Shown here one piece after another: positions 27,120 through 29,921 of a stretch of 29,921 nt of DNA. The stretch spans positions 1-29,921 of IMG/VR virus record IMGVR_UViG_3300020204_000256. One strand, 5' to 3'. The notes under the pieces were generated by a model that saw only the letters and a program-made list of their open reading frames with translations, did not search any database and was not told where the DNA came from. Each line of letters opens with the position of its first letter. Positions within the stretch are counted from its first letter, which is position 1. Origin of the DNA: a virus. The translations under genes and the position numbers were made by a program.

Positions 27120-28259
27120 CTATCTATTTAGTAAAAAATTAGCCCTTGTGAAGCCTGCTCTGTTCACCAACTTGATAGCACCCTGTGCTGTCTGTATCAC
27201 ATAGCCCTCACCACCTGGTTGATCGCCTGTGGTGGCAGTGACATCTGCTGCTTGTGAATCCAATTGTCCTATCACATTGTTTTTGGCTGCCTGCAGAGCA
27301 TTCCATATGTTCCACAGTGCTGTGAAACCTGCAGCATACTGTTTGATGTATTCCAATATCTTGGCTTGCTTGTTGCGTGACACAGCACTGTTGCTGAGCC
27401 ATTTGGCAAAATCCTGCCCCACATTTTTCATGCCGGTGATCACCTTGCTGTTCACATAGGTGTACAATATGTTGGAAAAATCTGTGACTTTCATAGCACT
27501 CAGTTTGTTTTGATCCAGCAGTGTGTCCACAGCCAATGCTTGAGTGTTGATTTGAGATTTGATAGTATCCAGCACAGTGGTATCCAGTTCCACTGCCTTG
27601 CTCACAGTGACAGGTGGCAAGATTAATAGGTCATTGCCTTTGATTTCTATCTTATCAGGCATTGCCTGTGTGGCACCCTGTTCGTTGAACAATCTGTGCA
27701 CCACCACTCCCACTTGACTTCTGCCTATGCGTTTGCCCAAATCACTGTCCTTGGCCACACTGTAGGTGACCACGTTGGGTTTGAACACATATCTATCTTG
27801 AATCAACTGTGGTGTTTGAAAATATAAAATATCTGCTTGATAGTAACCTTCCAAGTCTTCAGGCACAGCAGCCTGCAGCACAGGATATATGTTTTTCATC
27901 TTGGCTGCAAATTGTTTGTAGGAATCCAGTTTCTTTGGATCTTTGGCTCGAGCCATTATCATAGCTTCCAAATCTTCTGGACTGGTGCTTCTGCCATCAT
28001 AGCCTTTGGCCACAAAACCTGATTTGTCAGTGAATATAAATTCTCCGTTGGGATCACGACCAAACACCACTCCCACTGCACCATCCCATTTGATAGTGAT
28101 ATTTTTCATATTCTTGTTGATGTTGTACAGTGCTTCTAAAGCCTGTTTGGCTCCTCTACTGCCTTCCCAGATCACAAAATCTTCCAAGTGCTGTATGCGT
28201 GCTGCTTCCAATATGATATTGACTCTGCCTCTGATCGGTTTGATTTCTATCAGCTTCAT
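27120..28259 (-). CDS. Ligase-like covalent nucleotidyltransferase
   Basis: The 379-aa protein has NITIKWDGAVGVVFGRDPNG with a KxDG motif (Lys57), the adenylation lysine of DNA/RNA ligase and capping-enzyme families. Near the C-terminus are EGYVIQTAQGAIKLVN with EGxVI (351-355) and IKLV (362-365), matching motifs IV and V. The spacing between them is long, so a large insert lies in the middle. A C-terminal OB fold is not evident. It starts with MKLIEIKP like several neighbours. It could ligate or nucleotidylate RNA, DNA or protein. It overlaps the Pol-beta-like gene by 4 bases. Confidence 0.75.
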   Translation of the reverse strand: MKLIEIKPIRGRVNIILEAARIQHLEDFVIWEGSRGAKQALEALYNINKNMKNITIKWDGAVGVVFGRDPNGEFIFTDKSGFVAKGYDGRSTSPEDLEAMIMARAKDPKKLDSYKQFAAKMKNIYPVLQAAVPEDLEGYYQADILYFQTPQLIQDRYVFKPNVVTYSVAKDSDLGKRIGRSQVGVVVHRLFNEQGATQAMPDKIEIKGNDLLILPPVTVSKAVELDTTVLDTIKSQINTQALAVDTLLDQNKLSAMKVTDFSNILYTYVNSKVITGMKNVGQDFAKWLSNSAVSRNKQAKILEYIKQYAAGFTALWNIWNALQAAKNNVIGQLDSQAADVTATTGDQPGGEGYVIQTAQGAIKLVNRAGFTRANFLLNR

Positions 28260-29011
28260 TGAGATATCCTATTCATCATGTTGCGGAACCATAGGTTGGA
28301 TCCTTCCACATAGTGTTCAGGCAGCTTCTTGCCAGCTTTGCCAAATGATTCCACTGCGTCAGCCACCAGTTGATCATAGTCTGATCTACTGCGTATCAAT
28401 TTGTGTATGCTCTCCACACTGCTAAGATCATCTGCTGTGTGTCCTTGTCCCAACAACAATTGTGCTATGCGATCTGGATCCTTGGTCACAGGTTGATTGC
28501 TGGTGCGATTGATCAAACCATACAAATGACTCCATTTGTAGCCTAATGCTTTGCTGATGCTGGCCAACAATATGTGACGGTCCATGCCTTTGTATTCGCT
28601 GCCAGGTTGACCACCCTGCAGACTGAATTTTTGCCATTTGGGATCACCAAACATGAAATCTGTTTGCACATGACCCAATTTGGCATCACCTTTGATGGGA
28701 GTTTTAAAATGCACACTGATGCCGCTCCTACGCACATATTCTTTGGCATCCAAGCCTTGACTGCTGGCCCACTGAGATAATTTGCTGGTCAAATCATCTT
28801 TGCTGATTTTTTCTTCATCCACTCCCAAATCTATATCACTGCTGACAGCAGCTTTGCCAGTACTGCCCAGTTGATTGTTTTTGAGATCCAAACCTGTGAT
28901 AGTCTCCAACCACTTCACAGTGTCAGACACATCTGCTTGTACTATGTTTGTGGTGGCTGCTTGACCTTGCTTGTCTTTGAAAATATTACCGCCTTCATTC
29001 AGCATGATCAT
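28256..29011 (-). CDS. Pol-beta-like nucleotidyltransferase
   Basis: From the ATG at 29011 the product is 251 aa. It has LDLKNNQLGSTGKAAVSSDI then DLGVDEEK, the GS-x(8)-DxD nucleotidyltransferase signature (Gly49, Ser50, Asp59, Asp61), followed by HVQTDFMFGD, which could hold the third carboxylate. The family adds nucleotides to RNA, antibiotics or proteins; the substrate is unknown. The start is uncertain because the frame is open to 29068. It is translationally coupled to the ligase-like gene. Confidence 0.78.
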   Translation of the reverse strand: MIMLNEGGNIFKDKQGQAATTNIVQADVSDTVKWLETITGLDLKNNQLGSTGKAAVSSDIDLGVDEEKISKDDLTSKLSQWASSQGLDAKEYVRRSGISVHFKTPIKGDAKLGHVQTDFMFGDPKWQKFSLQGGQPGSEYKGMDRHILLASISKALGYKWSHLYGLINRTSNQPVTKDPDRIAQLLLGQGHTADDLSSVESIHKLIRSRSDYDQLVADAVESFGKAGKKLPEHYVEGSNLWFRNMMNRISQ

Positions 29012-29261
29012 TGTCAGATTGATTTTGAATTTTTTTAATGCCAGTCTTAAATTTTTTACTGTCACCATTGCGTATGCTGTTGATGAATCTTCTCTCTAAT
29101 TCTTCCGCAGTCTCTTTGTCATAATTTTCGTGAATCATCTGAAACAGATTGATAGCACTCTCTATGATGTTGCTGCCTTTGGCCTCCACCAGATGGTCAA
29201 TGTTTTGACTCCTGTATAGATTGTTCAATTCCTGCAGTATGGATCTAGTTTGTTTTTTCAT
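28995..29261 (-). CDS. Small helical phage protein
   Basis: From the ATG at 29261 the product is 88 aa: MKKQTRSILQELNNLYRSQN, then HLVEAKGSNIIESAINLFQM and a charged end. It is helical, and the overlap with the nucleotidyltransferase gene is 17 bases. An ATG at 29273 and a GTG at 29294 are alternative starts with no better ribosome site. The middle helices may form an oligomer or scaffold, but I do not recognise it. Confidence 0.72.
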   Translation of the reverse strand: MKKQTRSILQELNNLYRSQNIDHLVEAKGSNIIESAINLFQMIHENYDKETAEELERRFINSIRNGDSKKFKTGIKKIQNQSDNDHAE

Positions 29262-29312
29262 AGCAATAATCATATTTACCGTGAGAACCTGCACGGAAAC
29301 ACCATGTGTTTA

Positions 29313-29341
29313 ATATTAACAGGGTATGATGTTCTTGTCAA
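29313..29341 (-). promoter_or_regulatory. Sigma70-like promoter upstream of the helical gene
   Basis: Minus strand TTGACA (29341-29336), 17-nt spacer, TAATAT (29318-29313, four of six bases). A 9-codon frame starting at 29305 lies directly downstream of it. Confidence 0.5.
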
Positions 29342-29350
29342 ATGTTTAAA

Positions 29351-29584
29351 TTACACCAATTGCAAGAGTGCATATATACCAGTCACCAACAGGGCTTTTG
29401 TCTCCATGTCATCAGCTTCTGCGTCCAATTTGTCTGTGCGTACCAAATCCTGCAACAGTTCTTTGTATTCAGATTCGCTGATTTCACCATTGTCAAACGC
29501 TGTCTTGACGTCCAACGCTGTTTGAGCTCTGTGTGCTGCCCATGGACGTCCACAGTTCAGCAGTGTTTTTAATTGTTCTGTCAT
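29351..29584 (-). CDS. Small phage protein, unknown function
   Basis: The 77-aa protein begins MTEQLKTLLNCGRPWAAHRA and continues DNGEISESEYKELLQDLVRT into a hydrophobic end (KALLVTGIYALLQLV). Its start is the base immediately after the stop of the next upstream gene. No domain is recognised. The acidic EISESEYKELL helix is the most conserved-looking segment. Confidence 0.75.
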   Translation of the reverse strand: MTEQLKTLLNCGRPWAAHRAQTALDVKTAFDNGEISESEYKELLQDLVRTDKLDAEADDMETKALLVTGIYALLQLV

Positions 29585-29921
29585 TTAAAATCTCCCCAGC
29601 ACAGCACTGGCCGCTGCTGTGGATTGCTGAATTAGCACACGCTTTTTCAACTCACAGTAGGCGTCAGATCCTTGCTGCTGTTGACTGCGTGTGACAAAAT
29701 CTGTCACAGTCTCCTGCATGGGTTTGATGAGAGCCAGCACATCCTGCTGACGCTGCCCTTTGCTTTCAGAATACAGTTGGAACCACTGCAGTTGACTTTG
29801 TAGCTGCACAACCTGTGGTAAATGTGCTGCCTTGCAGTTGAGATTGATTGTGCTTTGACGCACATCCACAATCACCCTGCTCTGATTGTCGTCCCAAAAA
29901 CTGGGTATCAAGCTCACACAG
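29585..29921 (-). CDS. Phage protein, start possibly outside the window
   Basis: At least 110 aa are visible from a GTG at 29917, but the frame is open to the window edge, so the true start may lie beyond it. The protein has PSFWDDNQSRVIVDVRQSTI, then a Gln-rich helix (VVQLQSQLQWFQLYSESKGQ) and a basic end with QQSTAAASAVLGRF. The amphipathic Gln-rich part could be a coiled coil. No family is recognised. Confidence 0.65.
   Translation of the reverse strand, partial: CVSLIPSFWDDNQSRVIVDVRQSTINLNCKAAHLPQVVQLQSQLQWFQLYSESKGQRQQDVLALIKPMQETVTDFVTRSQQQQGSDAYCELKKRVLIQQSTAAASAVLGRF

Noticed and set aside
1-29921. CRISPR array, insertion sequence, integrase or attachment site
   Set aside because: No regularly spaced repeats, transposase or recombinase motifs, or terminal repeats were seen; the two tRNA genes are intact with no duplicated 3' end nearby.

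Overview
This window looks like about 30 kb of an uncultured T4-like marine myovirus. Genes are tightly packed, mostly on the minus strand, with 1-17 nt overlaps or TAATG/ATGA junctions. NATAAATA-type late-promoter boxes recur, and there are class Ia ribonucleotide reductase genes with glutaredoxin, Hsp20, ClpP, a 2OG-Fe(II) oxygenase and many small conserved-looking phage proteins. A circularly permuted, two-piece tmRNA gene of the alphaproteobacterial type and two tRNAs suggest an alphaproteobacterial host. A Pelagibacter-like host is possible but not proven. No terminase, capsid or tail-tube gene was recognised, so the T4-like assignment rests on gene content, layout and promoters. No gene-free stretch exceeds 300 bases once the tmRNA is counted.

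Layout. (1) 1-3261, minus: a truncated gene, an AAA+ ATPase, small genes, ClpP, a membrane protein and ribosomal protein bS21. (2) 3342-3521, plus: one 59-aa gene. (3) 3528-6902, minus: two neighbouring HExxH metallopeptidases, a bilin module (heme oxygenase, a 60-aa protein and a ferredoxin-dependent bilin reductase), ClpS and Hsp20. (4) 7010-10967, minus: a 2OG oxygenase, a large coiled-coil membrane protein with a possible -1 frameshift site, and three exported or lipoprotein-like envelope proteins. (5) 11161-12167, plus: late genes including a holin-like protein. (6) 12160-12886: tiny genes on both strands. (7) 12904-16195, minus: a membrane-anchored glucosaminidase, a small gene, the tmRNA, a cold-shock protein, a small basic protein, a HAD phosphatase, a small beta-rich protein, glutaredoxin, tRNA-Pro and tRNA-Gly. 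(8) 16248-19694, minus: nrdB and nrdA. (9) 19732-29921, minus: a tail-fibre or tailspike protein, a PD-(D/E)XK nuclease, a NifU-like protein, a second possible frameshift pair, a series of probable virion or head-associated proteins (several starting MKIxEI), a ligase-like plus a Pol-beta-like nucleotidyltransferase pair, and small proteins.

How it may work together. The phage carries parts that act on host translation and protein turnover (bS21, tmRNA, tRNAs, ClpP, ClpS, Hsp20, two metallopeptidases), a nucleotide supply module (NrdAB and glutaredoxin) and a heme-to-bilin pathway. Two promoter classes can be read directly. One is sigma70-like, with -35 and -10 hexamers separated by exactly 17 nt at fifteen places. 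The other is a TAAATA late-type box. In both classes several boxes end only 5-7 nt before the start codon, which predicts leaderless mRNAs.

The observations most worth following up are the phage-borne permuted tmRNA with an unusually long predicted tag, the two A AAA AAG sites whose -1 frame is open and coding-like, and the systematic leaderless promoter arrangement.
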